DNA from: Cedecea davisae DSM 4568
Lineage (GTDB): Bacteria > Pseudomonadota > Gammaproteobacteria > Enterobacterales > Enterobacteriaceae
NCBI RefSeq assembly: GCF_000412335.2
Contig: NZ_KE161030.1
Coordinates: 3,425,407 to 3,489,406 of the forward strand
DNA: 64,000 nucleotides
Direction: 5' to 3'
The notes under the pieces are model-generated. The model was given only the letters and a program-made list of their open reading frames with translations. It was not told the DNA's origin and searched no databases. Position 1 is the stretch's first letter. Each line of letters opens with the position of its first letter. Made by a program: the position numbers and the translations under genes. Below are positions 19,373 through 28,398 of this stretch, one piece after another.

Positions 19373-20704
19373 TCATCCACTTTTGAACTGATTCACCACC
19401 GGCGGCAATCCCAGCTTCTCACGCAGCGTTCCCGGGCGGTAGGCCTGCTGCATCACGCCGCTTTTCTTCAGGAGTGGTGCAACCTGGTCGATAAAGTTAT
19501 CAAAATCTACCGGCAGGAACGGGAACATCAGGTTATAGCCGTCAACCGCTCCGGCGTGGAATGCCTCGCTTAGCGTGGCGGCAACTTCTTCCGCCGTGCC
19601 GATCACCAGCCAGCTGTCCGAGCTTTGAAGCAGCAATCTTCCCAGTTCCAGCACCGTCAGCTTCGGATCGTAGCCTTTGATTATCTGCAAAGCGGTTCGC
19701 AACCCGTCGAAGCCGTTCTCTTCCGGCAGCGGCGGCAGCGGGGAATGCGGATCGTACTCGCTGAGATCCATCCTCAGGTAAGTCCCCAACAGATCCAACG
19801 CCATGCCGTCGTTCATCAGTTGCTGAATAAGCTGCTGCCGCTGTTCTTTTTCTTCCGGGCTATTCACCACCACCGGCAACACGCCGCCGAGGATCTTGAA
19901 GTGCTCCGGAGAACGCCCCAGCTCGCGCAGCCGCCTGTCCATATCCGCGCGGTACGCCAGGCCCTTCTCAATATTGCTCATAAAGACAAAGTGGATATCT
20001 GCCTGGGCGGCAGCCAGCTGCTTGCCGGACTCGGAAGACCCCGCCTGCACCACAATCGGGTGACCCTGGGGCGGGCGCGGCACGTTAAGCGGCCCGCGTA
20101 CCTTAAAGAATTTGCCTTCGTGGTTCAGGGGATGTACACGCTCGGGGTTCGCAAAATAGCCGGTCTGCTTGTCTATCAACACCGCATCATCTTCCCAGGA
20201 ATCCCACAGTTTGCGCACCACGTCGATAAACTCGGCCGCACGCTCGTAGCGCCTGCCGTGCTCCGGCAGCGTGTCCAGGCCATAGTTAGCGGCCTCTTCC
20301 GGCAGCCAGGACGTGACGACGTTCCAGCTGGCACGCCCCTCGCTCAGAAAGTCCAGCGAGGCAAAATAGCGCGCCAGGTTATACGGCTCGGTATAGGAAG
20401 TTGAGGCGGTAGCCATCAGGCCGATGTTTTCGGTCGTGGCCGCCAGCGCTGCCAGCAACGTAATCGGCTCCAGGCGCGGGTTGGCATAATGCGGGATGCC
20501 GCTCGGCACCGTATCCCAGATGGCTACGTGATCGGCAATAAAAATATTGTCGAGCGTTGCGGCCTCGGCTTTACGCGCCAGCTCGGCGTAATACTTCAGG
20601 CTGTAAATTTCTTTGCCGGGAGCCTCCGGGTGCCGCCATGAAAAGCGGTAGTCGCCCTGAGGGTTAAAGAAGAACAGGTTAAAAATGGCGGTAGCTTGTG
20701 ACAT
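19373..20704 (-). CDS. LLM-class flavin-dependent monooxygenase (NtaA/SnaA/DszA type)
   Basis: A 443-residue, two-component, reduced-flavin-dependent monooxygenase of the luciferase-like superfamily. Typical stretches are FIADHVAIWD, ATTENIGLMATASTSYTEPYNLAR, GRASWNVVTSWLPEEAANYGL, PPQGHPIVVQAGSSESGKQLAA and VIGTAEEVA. Relatives oxidise chelators, sulfur heterocycles, long-chain sulfur compounds or N-acylated amines; the substrate cannot be read. No flavin reductase gene adjoins it, so reduced flavin must come from elsewhere. It lies 45 bp after the ABC substrate-binding gene on the same strand and is probably the last gene of that operon, which points to import followed by oxygenation. Confidence 0.87.
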   Translation of the reverse strand: MSQATAIFNLFFFNPQGDYRFSWRHPEAPGKEIYSLKYYAELARKAEAATLDNIFIADHVAIWDTVPSGIPHYANPRLEPITLLAALAATTENIGLMATASTSYTEPYNLARYFASLDFLSEGRASWNVVTSWLPEEAANYGLDTLPEHGRRYERAAEFIDVVRKLWDSWEDDAVLIDKQTGYFANPERVHPLNHEGKFFKVRGPLNVPRPPQGHPIVVQAGSSESGKQLAAAQADIHFVFMSNIEKGLAYRADMDRRLRELGRSPEHFKILGGVLPVVVNSPEEKEQRQQLIQQLMNDGMALDLLGTYLRMDLSEYDPHSPLPPLPEENGFDGLRTALQIIKGYDPKLTVLELGRLLLQSSDSWLVIGTAEEVAATLSEAFHAGAVDGYNLMFPFLPVDFDNFIDQVAPLLKKSGVMQQAYRPGTLREKLGLPPVVNQFKSG

Positions 20705-20749
20705 GTCGGGATACTCGTAGTGAAATGGCCCTCCCTGGCCGGGGACTCT

Positions 20750-21649
20750 TTATTTAGCGGCCAGTTTTTCTTTTACCCACTGGTCGGCAACTTTAGCCGG
20801 ATCTTTATGATCGACATCCACCAGCTTGTTCAGCTGGATTAAATCTTTGGTGGTTAACTTAGCGGAGATGTTATTAAGAATTTCTTCGACCTTCGGCGAA
20901 ACGGAGCCTTTATGAATCAGCGGCACCAGGTTTTGAGCAGGCTGTTCGTGCTTGTCATCTTCCAGCACAACCCATTTTTCCTTCAGCAGGTCGCCCTGGG
21001 TAGAAACCAGCGTGGCGACGTCAATCTTGCCGGAATTCAGCGCCAGGCGGCTCAGCGGGCCACCGATATCCAACGACTTGAAGGATTTGAATTTAATGCC
21101 GTACACGCGCTCCAGGCCCGGCAGGCCGAGGGCGCGAGTGGCGACTTCTGGCGGGCCGCCAACCACCAGCTCAGGTGCGACTTTCGCCAGATCGGACAGC
21201 GTTTTCAGATTATATTTTTTAGCCGTTTCTTCACGCACGCCCCACGCGGTAATAGACGCGGCCGGAGAAGGATTCAGCAGCACCAGGTCAGCTGGCAGCG
21301 CCTGCTTCAGCTCGTCCGAAACTTCCTGCTCGGTGGTCGCCTTGCTGCCGCCGTGATAGTAGTTAAGCAACGCGCCAAGGTATTCCGGCACCACGTCCAG
21401 CTCGCCGGTTTTCAGTGCCGGAATAATGATTTCGCGGTTGCCGAGGTTCAGGCGGGTTTTCACATCTATGCCCTGGTGCTTCAGCGCGCTGGCGTAGATA
21501 TTGGCCAGTACCGTTTGCTCAGAGTAGTTCGCCCCGCCGATGGTGACGGTTTCCGCATGAGCGGCGAAGCCTGCGCTTGCCAGCCCCGCGGCCAGTAAAG
21601 TAACCCGGAAGCCCCTGCCTGCTGTGGATAACCAGTTTTTTATCATCAT
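20750..21649 (-). CDS. osmoprotectant-type ABC transporter substrate-binding protein
   Basis: Periplasmic solute-binding protein of the OpuAC/ProX class used by OpuC, OsmX and YehZ systems. The start MMIKNWLST is behind AGAAGGG; a signal peptide (hydrophobic VTLLAAGLASAGFAA, then AHA and cleavage before ETVTIGG) is clear. The mature protein shows the class pattern: GGANYSEQTVLANIYASAL, LKTGELDVVPEYLGALLNYY and TLVSTQGDLLKEKWVVLEDD. Known ligands of the class are glycine betaine, choline and carnitine, but the link to a flavin monooxygenase suggests another ligand here. An alternative start is the next codon. Confidence 0.85.
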   Translation of the reverse strand: MMIKNWLSTAGRGFRVTLLAAGLASAGFAAHAETVTIGGANYSEQTVLANIYASALKHQGIDVKTRLNLGNREIIIPALKTGELDVVPEYLGALLNYYHGGSKATTEQEVSDELKQALPADLVLLNPSPAASITAWGVREETAKKYNLKTLSDLAKVAPELVVGGPPEVATRALGLPGLERVYGIKFKSFKSLDIGGPLSRLALNSGKIDVATLVSTQGDLLKEKWVVLEDDKHEQPAQNLVPLIHKGSVSPKVEEILNNISAKLTTKDLIQLNKLVDVDHKDPAKVADQWVKEKLAAK

Positions 21650-21686
21650 AACCCTTCTCTCTTTTATGTTGTGTTGTGCGCAGGTC

Positions 21687-22355
21687 TTAGCCTGCCGTTG
21701 GCACTGCAAAATTGAACCAGCGCTTCGCCGCCTGCGACATCAGCAGTTCACAGCCAATCGCCAGCAGCGAGATAACAACCGAACCAGCGATAACCTGGGG
21801 ATAATCACGCTGGCCCAGGCCATCGATAAGAAAGCGCCCTAAGCCATCCAGCCCGGCATAGGCCGCCACCACCGCAGTGGCGATAAGCTGCAATAGCGAG
21901 GTACGGATCCCGGCAAAGATCAGCGGCATCGCCAGCGGAATGCGCACTTTCAGCAGGCTTTGCAGCGGCGTCATGCCCATAGCTTTGGCGGCATCGCACA
22001 GCGTTTGATCCGCATGGCTAATGCCGACGTAGGTATTGGTCAGCATCGGCGGGATAGCCAGCGCCACCAGGGCGATAAACACCGGCACATCGTTAAAACC
22101 GAGCAGCATGATGCACAGCAAAATAATCCCCAGCGAAGGGAACGCCTGGCCGATGTTAAACAGGTTGATCGCCAGGAAGCCGCCGCGCCGCCAGTAGCCG
22201 AACAGGATGCCGAGCGGCTGGGCGATGAGCGCCCCAATAACGAGGCTAATCAGCACGTAATAAAGATGCTCCGCGAAGCGATGCCAGATGCCCAGATCGC
22301 CGCTCCAGTGGTCGGCCTGCAGGAACCACAGCCAGGTCTCATGGAGAATATTCAT
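21687..22355 (-). CDS. osmoprotectant-type ABC transporter permease (second)
   Basis: Inner-membrane permease of 222 residues with about five hydrophobic segments and the BPD_transp_1 coupling loop (SHADQTLCDAAKAMGMTPLQSLLKVRIPLAMP, about residues 118-149), whose EAA-like motif contacts the ATPase. I place the start at the ATG at 22355, which overlaps the preceding permease stop (TGATG); a GTG four codons upstream is possible. Pairs of permeases with one ATPase and one binding protein are typical of OpuC/YehWXYZ systems. Confidence 0.86.
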   Translation of the reverse strand: MNILHETWLWFLQADHWSGDLGIWHRFAEHLYYVLISLVIGALIAQPLGILFGYWRRGGFLAINLFNIGQAFPSLGIILLCIMLLGFNDVPVFIALVALAIPPMLTNTYVGISHADQTLCDAAKAMGMTPLQSLLKVRIPLAMPLIFAGIRTSLLQLIATAVVAAYAGLDGLGRFLIDGLGQRDYPQVIAGSVVISLLAIGCELLMSQAAKRWFNFAVPTAG

Positions 22356-22984
22356 CAGCGCGTCCACCCGGTCAGGCTGTACCCAAGGCGGGTTATCAGC
22401 AGGTCAAGAAACAGCGACAGCACCAGGCTCAGCGCCAGGCTGACGAGGATCGGCGTCAAAAAGTTTTGGTTAAACCCGAGGATCATCAGCTGCCCCAGCC
22501 CGCCCTGGCCGATAAGCGCGGTAACGATAACCAGCCCCACCAGCGTAACCGAAGCAATACGCAGCCCGGCAAACAGCGCGGGCAGGATCAGAAACAGTTC
22601 AACTTCAATAAAGCGGCCAAAGCGCGTATAGCCGAGCGCCCTTCCGGATTCCAGCACGTCCGCAGGCAGCTTCTGCATACCCGCCAGCACGTTACGCAGC
22701 AGGATCAGCAGGGAATAGAGCGTAAGGCCAATTACCGCCGTGGTAATCGACAGCCCGGTCCACGGCAGCAGCAAAATAAAAAGCGCCAGCGAAGGGATGG
22801 TAAACAGCACGCCGCTCAGCGAGATCAGCGGTCCGGCAAGCGCGGGCCAGGCAATGGAAAGCAGCAGCATAATCGCGGTCAGCACCGTGCCCATCGCCAG
22901 CGACAGCAGCACCATCTGCAAATGTTGCAGCATCAGCTCGCCGATCATGTCCAGATTGTCGGTCACCCATTGCCAGTCAATCAT
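22355..22984 (-). CDS. osmoprotectant-type ABC transporter permease (first)
   Basis: Inner-membrane permease of 209 residues with about five hydrophobic segments. The coupling loop VLAGMQKLPADVLESGRALGYTRFGRFIEVELFLILPAL lies at about residues 98-136. Its start overlaps the ATPase gene by 8 bp and its stop overlaps the next permease by 1 bp, so ATPase, permease and permease are tightly coupled. It pairs with the following permease as a heterodimer, inferred from the family. Confidence 0.86.
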   Translation of the reverse strand: MIDWQWVTDNLDMIGELMLQHLQMVLLSLAMGTVLTAIMLLLSIAWPALAGPLISLSGVLFTIPSLALFILLLPWTGLSITTAVIGLTLYSLLILLRNVLAGMQKLPADVLESGRALGYTRFGRFIEVELFLILPALFAGLRIASVTLVGLVIVTALIGQGGLGQLMILGFNQNFLTPILVSLALSLVLSLFLDLLITRLGYSLTGWTR

Positions 22985-24056
22985 TGCGGTGCAGCTCCTG
23001 GTGGCGGTTAAGCGCGTCGCTCAGAACGCCGCTATCGATAGCGCCCGCGTAGTGGCCTTCCGCCGTCACGCGCACCAGCACGCCCTGCGGCACGTCCAGC
23101 AATGTGCTGTAAACATGGCGCAGCGACTGCCCTTCTTCGGCAATACGCACCGCCGCCTGCTGCCCGTTTTCCTGCCAGTGCAGCGGCCGTTTTTCAGCGT
23201 CCAGCACCAAAGCTCGCTGCTGGCCGAGTAGCGGATGCTCGCCGGATAGCGGCACGCCATCGTGAGTGAGAACCGGCACGTCGTGGCGCGGCAGGTCGCC
23301 GACCCTCATCATACCGAGGCGTTTGAGGTTCGGTTCCGGGCCGATGAAGTCGCGCACAAAGTCGCTGGCGGGCCAGGAGAGAATATTGTCCGGGGTATCA
23401 AACTGAGCCAGATGCCCGCCCTCGCGGAAGATAGCGATGCGGTCGCCGAGCCGAATGGCTTCGTTGATGTCGTGAGTCACCAGAATAATGGTTTTGTGCA
23501 GCCGGGCCTGAAGCTCCAGCAGGTCGCCCTGCAACTTGTCCCGCACCACCGGGTCGATGGCGGCAAAAGGCTCGTCCATCAGCAAAATTGGCGGGTCCGC
23601 CGCCAGCGCGCGGGCAATAGAGACGCGGCTTTGCTGCCCGCCGGAAAGCTGGTGCGGGTAACGCTTGAGCACTAAAGGATTGAGCGACATCAGCGCCACC
23701 AGCTCGTCAATGCGCCGGGCAATCGCACGTTTGTCCCAGCCCAGCAGGCGCGGCACGGTGGCAATGTTTTCCGCTACGGTACGATGGGGGAACAGCGCCG
23801 GGCTTTGCATCACAAAGCCAATCTTGCGGCGAATCTGAATAATGTCGGCGCTGGAGAGCGGCTGACCCTGGATATAGACCTCGCCGCTGTCCGGAATGTC
23901 CAGCCGGTTAATCATCCTCAGGGTGGTGGTTTTCCCGCAGCCGCTGGGGCCAACGAAGGTGCAAAACTCCCCTTCGTTAATCGTCATATTCAGCGAATTG
24001 ATTGCGTGCTGCACATTGCCCGGATAGATCTTATTGATGTTTTCTAGTTGAATCAT
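22977..24056 (-). CDS. osmoprotectant-type ABC transporter ATP-binding protein
   Basis: Cytoplasmic ATPase of 359 residues and the first gene of a five-gene minus-strand operon. Motifs: Walker A GPSGCGKT (36-43), signature LSGGQQ (137-142), Walker B ILLMDEP (157-163) and switch His195 in ILVTHD. The C-terminal extension of about 110 residues fits the CBS-type regulatory region of the glycine-betaine ATPase class, though it is divergent. The start is the ATG at 24056 (MIQLENINKIYPG); an in-frame ATG ten codons upstream lacks support. Ligand identity is uncertain (see the binding protein). Confidence 0.9.
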   Translation of the reverse strand: MIQLENINKIYPGNVQHAINSLNMTINEGEFCTFVGPSGCGKTTTLRMINRLDIPDSGEVYIQGQPLSSADIIQIRRKIGFVMQSPALFPHRTVAENIATVPRLLGWDKRAIARRIDELVALMSLNPLVLKRYPHQLSGGQQSRVSIARALAADPPILLMDEPFAAIDPVVRDKLQGDLLELQARLHKTIILVTHDINEAIRLGDRIAIFREGGHLAQFDTPDNILSWPASDFVRDFIGPEPNLKRLGMMRVGDLPRHDVPVLTHDGVPLSGEHPLLGQQRALVLDAEKRPLHWQENGQQAAVRIAEEGQSLRHVYSTLLDVPQGVLVRVTAEGHYAGAIDSGVLSDALNRHQELHRND

Positions 24057-24312
24057 GATGCTTCTGAACTTCCTCATACCGCGCAATCGAAGCCTGACGG
24101 GCTTATACGTTTCAGCACACTTCGGGGCAGTATTGCAGAGTCAAATGCGTTCACAAATTCAACATGATGCTAAGAATTGCCGGAAAATAACTATCAGCAA
24201 TCATCGGGTTATTTCTTATAAAAACAACAAATAAGGTAGCTATTTAAAAGCCATTTCTCCCGCTACTATCGGGAATACACGCCAAAGCGATGATCAACAG
24301 GGAGAAGCCGCT

Positions 24313-25329
24313 ATGCCACAGATTTATGCTCGCCCATTAACGGCGGGAGACACGATCGCCGTGTTTTCCCCCTCATCGGCGGCTACCGCGTTTGCCCCGC
24401 AGCGCTACCAAAGGGCAAAAGCGTTTATTGAGTCGCAAGGATTTTTTCTGCAGGAAGGCAGCCTGACGGGCAAAAAGGATTTCTGGCGTTCAGGCTCCAT
24501 TCGCGAGCGGGCGGATGAGTTTAATGCCCTTTTACACGACCCCAACGTGCGCTGCATTATCTCGGCCATCGGCGGCTTAAACAGCAACTCGCTGCTGCCT
24601 TATATCGACTACGCACAGCTGATGAAAGATCCCAAAATTATCATCGGCTATTCGGACGTGACCGCCCTGCTGGCGGGTATCTATCAGAAAATTGGGCTGA
24701 TTACCTTTTATGGCCCGGCGGTGGTGGCTTCTTTTGGCGAGTTCCCTCCGCTGGTAGAGCAAACCTTTGAGCATTTTCTCAATATCCTCAGCAAGCCGCA
24801 GGCGCTTCCGTACACGCTGAGCCAGCCCGCTGAATGGACCGAGGAGATGCTCGACTGGGAAACGCAGCCCCGGGCGAAGACCCTGCGGCCAGGCAGTTGG
24901 TGCTTCGAGGGTGAAGGCAAGGTAGAAGGCCGCGTAATTGGCGGCAACCTGAATACGCTTTACGGCATCTGGGGCAGCGAATACATGCCCGATATCAACC
25001 GGGGCGATATTCTGTTTATTGAAGACAGCCTGCTCAACACGGCGGAGCTGGAGCGGGAGTTTTCGCACCTTTTACTGTGCGGCGTGTTCGACCGGGTGGC
25101 CGCTATTATCCTCGGCAGACACGAGCTGTTTGACGACCAGGGCAGCGGAAAAACGCCGCTGCAGATCCTGAGGGAAGTGCTGAACGACCGCGAGATCCCC
25201 ATCGTCTCTGATTTTGACTGCTGCCACACGCACCCAATGCTGACGCTCCCACTCGGCGTGCGGATGCGCATCGACTTCGACAGCCGGGAGATATCGCTGA
25301 CCAGTAAGTGGCTGGAAGCCGCTCAATAA
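24313..25329 (+). CDS. S66 family LD-carboxypeptidase / MccF-like serine peptidase
   Basis: A 338-residue serine peptidase of family S66, which includes LD-carboxypeptidase LdcA (murein tetrapeptide recycling) and MccF (microcin C7 immunity). The family's Ser-Glu-His triad reads Ser114 in IIGYSDVTALL, Glu237 in FIEDSL and His305 in CCHTHPM. No signal peptide, so cytoplasmic. The insertion around residues 170-205 and the length are closer to MccF-like members than to LdcA, so immunity to peptide-nucleotide antibiotics is possible but unproven. GGGAG precedes the ATG. Its end overlaps the convergent LysR gene by 7 bp. Confidence 0.85.
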   Translation: MPQIYARPLTAGDTIAVFSPSSAATAFAPQRYQRAKAFIESQGFFLQEGSLTGKKDFWRSGSIRERADEFNALLHDPNVRCIISAIGGLNSNSLLPYIDYAQLMKDPKIIIGYSDVTALLAGIYQKIGLITFYGPAVVASFGEFPPLVEQTFEHFLNILSKPQALPYTLSQPAEWTEEMLDWETQPRAKTLRPGSWCFEGEGKVEGRVIGGNLNTLYGIWGSEYMPDINRGDILFIEDSLLNTAELEREFSHLLLCGVFDRVAAIILGRHELFDDQGSGKTPLQILREVLNDREIPIVSDFDCCHTHPMLTLPLGVRMRIDFDSREISLTSKWLEAAQ

Positions 25330-26243
25330 TCGAAAGCCAGCATGCCCGAGCGCCAGACGCTGGTAGTACGGATCAGCGCCTTATCGCGCAGGAAGTTAAT
25401 CAGCGTGGCGATCACTTTGTCATGGCGTAGCTCAGGGCGCGTAACGATGAACAGGTGGCGGCGCAGAGGCTGGGGCAAATCCAGAATGCGCATATTCTCC
25501 GGCACCGGCAGCACGGAAAGCCACGGCATAATGGAGAAGCCCAGCCCCTGGTTCACCAGCCCGACTATGCCGCTATCGCTGGCAAGTTTATGAACAACCT
25601 CGTTACGCAGCCCCATTTCGCGGCAGCGTTCAACAGCGGGATTTAACGTATTTGCGCTGGGTTGAATAAACGGCAGCTTTTCCAGCTGATGCCAGTTAAA
25701 GGGCTGTTGTAACCGAAAACTGCGCGGCAGCATAAGCACATACGGGTCGCTGATGTACGGCACGCCGTGCAGTGAGTCCGGGTAGCCCTGGATGGTAATG
25801 CCGATGTCCGCCCGCCCGGACACAACCGCGTCGTTGAGGTGATGGTATTCCGTCGCGCTGTCATCAATATCCAGATGGATATCGGGCAAGGCCGTGGCGA
25901 GCGCTTCAAAGTACGGCGGCAGCAGGTTGGCCGTCGCGCTGCGAAAACAGGCCACGCGTACACGCCCGGCGAGCTGCGGCGCTTCCGCCGCCGTCTGCTC
26001 AATGCCGTCCAGCAGCTGCATGATTTTTTTCGCATCTTTGAGGATCTGCGCGCAGGCGGCAGTTGGGGCACAGCCGCTGCGCGAGCGGTGCAACAGACGC
26101 ACGTTCAGGTGTTGTTCCAGCTCGGCAATGGCATGGCTGATGCGCGACTGAGTACAGCCCAATGCTGCGGCTGCGGCGCTAAAACCATTGTTTTCAACTA
26201 CGGCTATCAGCATTTCCAGCTGATTCAGCTTTATTCCGGCCAT
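25323..26243 (-). CDS. LysR-type transcriptional regulator
   Basis: A 306-residue LTTR. The N-terminal winged helix-turn-helix is clear (LNQLEMLIAVVENNGFSAAAAALGCTQSRISHAIAELEQHLNVRLLHR, residues 6-53), followed by an effector domain from about residue 92 (GRVRVACFRSATANLLPP). It is divergent from the LysE-family exporter 186 bp away, the usual layout when an LTTR controls an amino-acid exporter, so that gene is the likely target. It overlaps the end of the S66 gene on the opposite strand. Confidence 0.9.
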   Translation of the reverse strand: MAGIKLNQLEMLIAVVENNGFSAAAAALGCTQSRISHAIAELEQHLNVRLLHRSRSGCAPTAACAQILKDAKKIMQLLDGIEQTAAEAPQLAGRVRVACFRSATANLLPPYFEALATALPDIHLDIDDSATEYHHLNDAVVSGRADIGITIQGYPDSLHGVPYISDPYVLMLPRSFRLQQPFNWHQLEKLPFIQPSANTLNPAVERCREMGLRNEVVHKLASDSGIVGLVNQGLGFSIMPWLSVLPVPENMRILDLPQPLRRHLFIVTRPELRHDKVIATLINFLRDKALIRTTSVWRSGMLAFDY

Positions 26244-26428
26244 ATTTTCAGTCAGTTATTGGAAGAGGCATGCTTCGACAAATCGAATTTCTTCATAGAT
26301 AAGGAAAACATATCACGGTTTTCGGTTGCCGCCTATCGGCCTTCTTTCCCATCATAAAGCCAGCCAGTACGGCGCATAAAAGCAAGAACGCACCACCTGA
26401 ACCAAGCACTTTTAAGGAAAACCTGAGC

Positions 26429-27046
26429 ATGCCCGGCATCATCCATTACGGCACCTTTGTCGTCTCTTTCATCCTGCTGTTAATCATTCCCGGCCCCGGC
26501 AACCTGATCCTGATAACCAGCGCCAGCAAAGGCGGCGCGCGCAGCGGCTACCTCTGCCTGATGGGAATATTGCTGGGTGACCAGGTGCTGCTGTGGCTTG
26601 CCATTGCGGGCGTGGCAGCGCTGCTTGAGTCCTCGCCTCACGTTTTCCTGGTGATTAAATGGCTGGGTGCCGCTTACCTGCTGTGGATGGGTGCGCAACT
26701 GCTGATGAAGGCAAAAACCGGCGCTCCGCCGCCGCCGGTGACAGGCAAAAGAACGCCGTTTTTACAGGGCCTGGTCATCACCCTGATGAACCCCAAACCC
26801 ATTTTGTTTTACGTGATGTTCCTGCCGCTGTTTATCGACCCGGCAAGCTGTTTGGGGATCCCAACGTTCGCGATTCTTGCAGGTACCGCCGCCGCGCTGA
26901 CCTTTATCTATTGTTCGATAATGATTTTTCTGACCACGTCGCTTGCCGAAAAGGTCCGTACTCGCCCCGGCATGGTCTACCTGCTGGAGAAAGCCACCGG
27001 CCTGTTCCTGGCGCTGTTTGCCTTTAAGCTGGCATTTTTTAGCTGA
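26429..27046 (+). CDS. LysE/RhtB family amino-acid exporter
   Basis: A 205-residue inner-membrane exporter with about six hydrophobic segments. Family marks are the N-terminal IPGPGNLILITSASKGGARSGYLCLMGILLGD (residues 20-51), the WLGAAYLLWMGAQLL segment and LVITLMNPKPILFYVMFLPLFID. Relatives export lysine, arginine, threonine, homoserine or leucine; the substrate cannot be read. AAGGA lies 10 bp before the ATG. The divergent LysR gene is its probable regulator. Confidence 0.9.
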   Translation: MPGIIHYGTFVVSFILLLIIPGPGNLILITSASKGGARSGYLCLMGILLGDQVLLWLAIAGVAALLESSPHVFLVIKWLGAAYLLWMGAQLLMKAKTGAPPPPVTGKRTPFLQGLVITLMNPKPILFYVMFLPLFIDPASCLGIPTFAILAGTAAALTFIYCSIMIFLTTSLAEKVRTRPGMVYLLEKATGLFLALFAFKLAFFS

Positions 27047-27068
27047 TGCTCATGACTAAGCGAAAATA

Positions 27069-27090
27069 GCGGGGCTGATTAACGCCCCGC
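27069..27090. terminator. bidirectional hairpin between lysE-like gene and M24 peptidase
   Basis: A perfect 7-bp stem (gcggggc and gccccgc) lies in the 51-bp gap between convergent stops. U-tracts are short on both sides. Confidence 0.55.
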
Positions 27091-27097
27091 ATTGAGC

Positions 27098-28303
27098 TTA
27101 TTCAAAACGCCGCAACTCCCGGGGTAGCTGGCTAAATAGCTCATAACCGTCGTCGGTTATCAGCAACATATCTTCCAGCATGATAGCCCCAACCCCGATG
27201 CCGTAGTAAGGCGTTTCCACGCTAAAGACCATGCCTGGCTCAAAGGTTTCGGTGGCCGCTGCGCTAATAAAAGGTGCCTCCTCCAGGCCTAAGAACAGCC
27301 CATCGCCATGCCCTAAATGACCCCGATTATAGTGCGGTAAGCCATTAGCTTTGATTTTGCTCATCGTGTCGTTAAACACATGGCTGAGCTTCACGCCCGG
27401 GCCAATCAGGCTAAGCATGTGCTCGTGGCCCTGCAAAATCGTTTGGTAGATTCGTTCGGCCATGGCCGTTGGCTGCCCGAACACCACTGTACGCGCCAAA
27501 TCCGCGCCATAACCGGCCACATCCACGCCGCAGTCAAATTTGATTAAATCCCCCGATTTAACGGGTTCACGGCTCGGAATGAGTTTGGGCGCAAAATCAT
27601 CGCCCACCGAGATCAAATGAAAGCGCGAAAGGTTCGTCTCCGGGTGCTGCATCACGGCCGCTTTATAGGCGGCGGTGAGATCCCAAGCCGAACAACCCTC
27701 GCCAATCGCCTTAAAGGCCTCACTGATGCCATATTCGGTGATCTGCGCGCTTTTACGCAGGAAGGCTATCTCCCACGGGCTTTTGACCATCCGCAGTTCG
27801 TTGAAGATTGCCGTTGAATCCACCAGCCGTAAATTCGGGATCGTCTTATCCAGGGTCTGCTTGCCGCCGTTGCTCATCGCATTCAGCTCGATAGCGATAT
27901 TTTTATCCAGCACGCCTGCGTCCGCTAACGTGGATTTAAGGAGAGTGAAAACCGCCTCAACCGGCGGGCCAATTGGCCGTTCTTTGATCTCGCGATCGGG
28001 GTTAAAAGGCTCATCGACATCCACCCAAACCGGGAAGGTTTTCAGCTCATAGTTCGCCAGCTCAAACTGCAAGCCTGCCGCCTCGAACTCGTTCATTACG
28101 ATCAATGACGGTAGATTTTCATCCCGGAAAATGACCGCCAGCGCCGCGCCAGTGTGGCGAAAGGTGTACATAAAGAAACTGGCAAAACCGGTCACATGGC
28201 AAAAGTTGTCCGGGGTGGTCACCACCAAAGCCTCTATATTATTACGGGCCATGATTGCTCTGGCTTTGGCCGTTACCGCCTGGAGATGATCTGCTTTATT
28301 CAT
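27098..28303 (-). CDS. M24 family metallopeptidase (Xaa-Pro dipeptidase-like)
   Basis: A 401-residue cytoplasmic pita-bread metallopeptidase with an N-terminal creatinase-like domain (about 1-165) and a C-terminal catalytic domain. All five dimetal ligands are visible: two aspartates in FDCGVDVAGYGADLART, a histidine in NRGHLGHGDG, a glutamate in FSVETPYYG and a glutamate in IMLEDMLLIT. The family covers aminopeptidase P, prolidase, creatinase and ectoine hydrolases, so substrate assignment is open. The start is the ATG at 28303 with GAGGT upstream; an in-frame upstream ATG at 28354 is less likely. It is separate from the crotonase gene by 95 bp on the same strand and may be co-transcribed. 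Confidence 0.87.
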   Translation of the reverse strand: MNKADHLQAVTAKARAIMARNNIEALVVTTPDNFCHVTGFASFFMYTFRHTGAALAVIFRDENLPSLIVMNEFEAAGLQFELANYELKTFPVWVDVDEPFNPDREIKERPIGPPVEAVFTLLKSTLADAGVLDKNIAIELNAMSNGGKQTLDKTIPNLRLVDSTAIFNELRMVKSPWEIAFLRKSAQITEYGISEAFKAIGEGCSAWDLTAAYKAAVMQHPETNLSRFHLISVGDDFAPKLIPSREPVKSGDLIKFDCGVDVAGYGADLARTVVFGQPTAMAERIYQTILQGHEHMLSLIGPGVKLSHVFNDTMSKIKANGLPHYNRGHLGHGDGLFLGLEEAPFISAAATETFEPGMVFSVETPYYGIGVGAIMLEDMLLITDDGYELFSQLPRELRRFE

Positions 28304-28398
28304 GGTGCTCGTTACCTCAGTCTTGTTTAACTTTTGCCGTGCCCGGATCGCCAAATGTTTTAACAGATCAAAAGGGATTTATATAGCGGGCTTTTTAG

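Noticed and set aside
22466-23011. 181-codon plus-strand frame opposite the ABC permease
   Set aside because: It is very rich in Gln, Arg and His, a shadow of a hydrophobic gene read in reverse, with no ribosome site.
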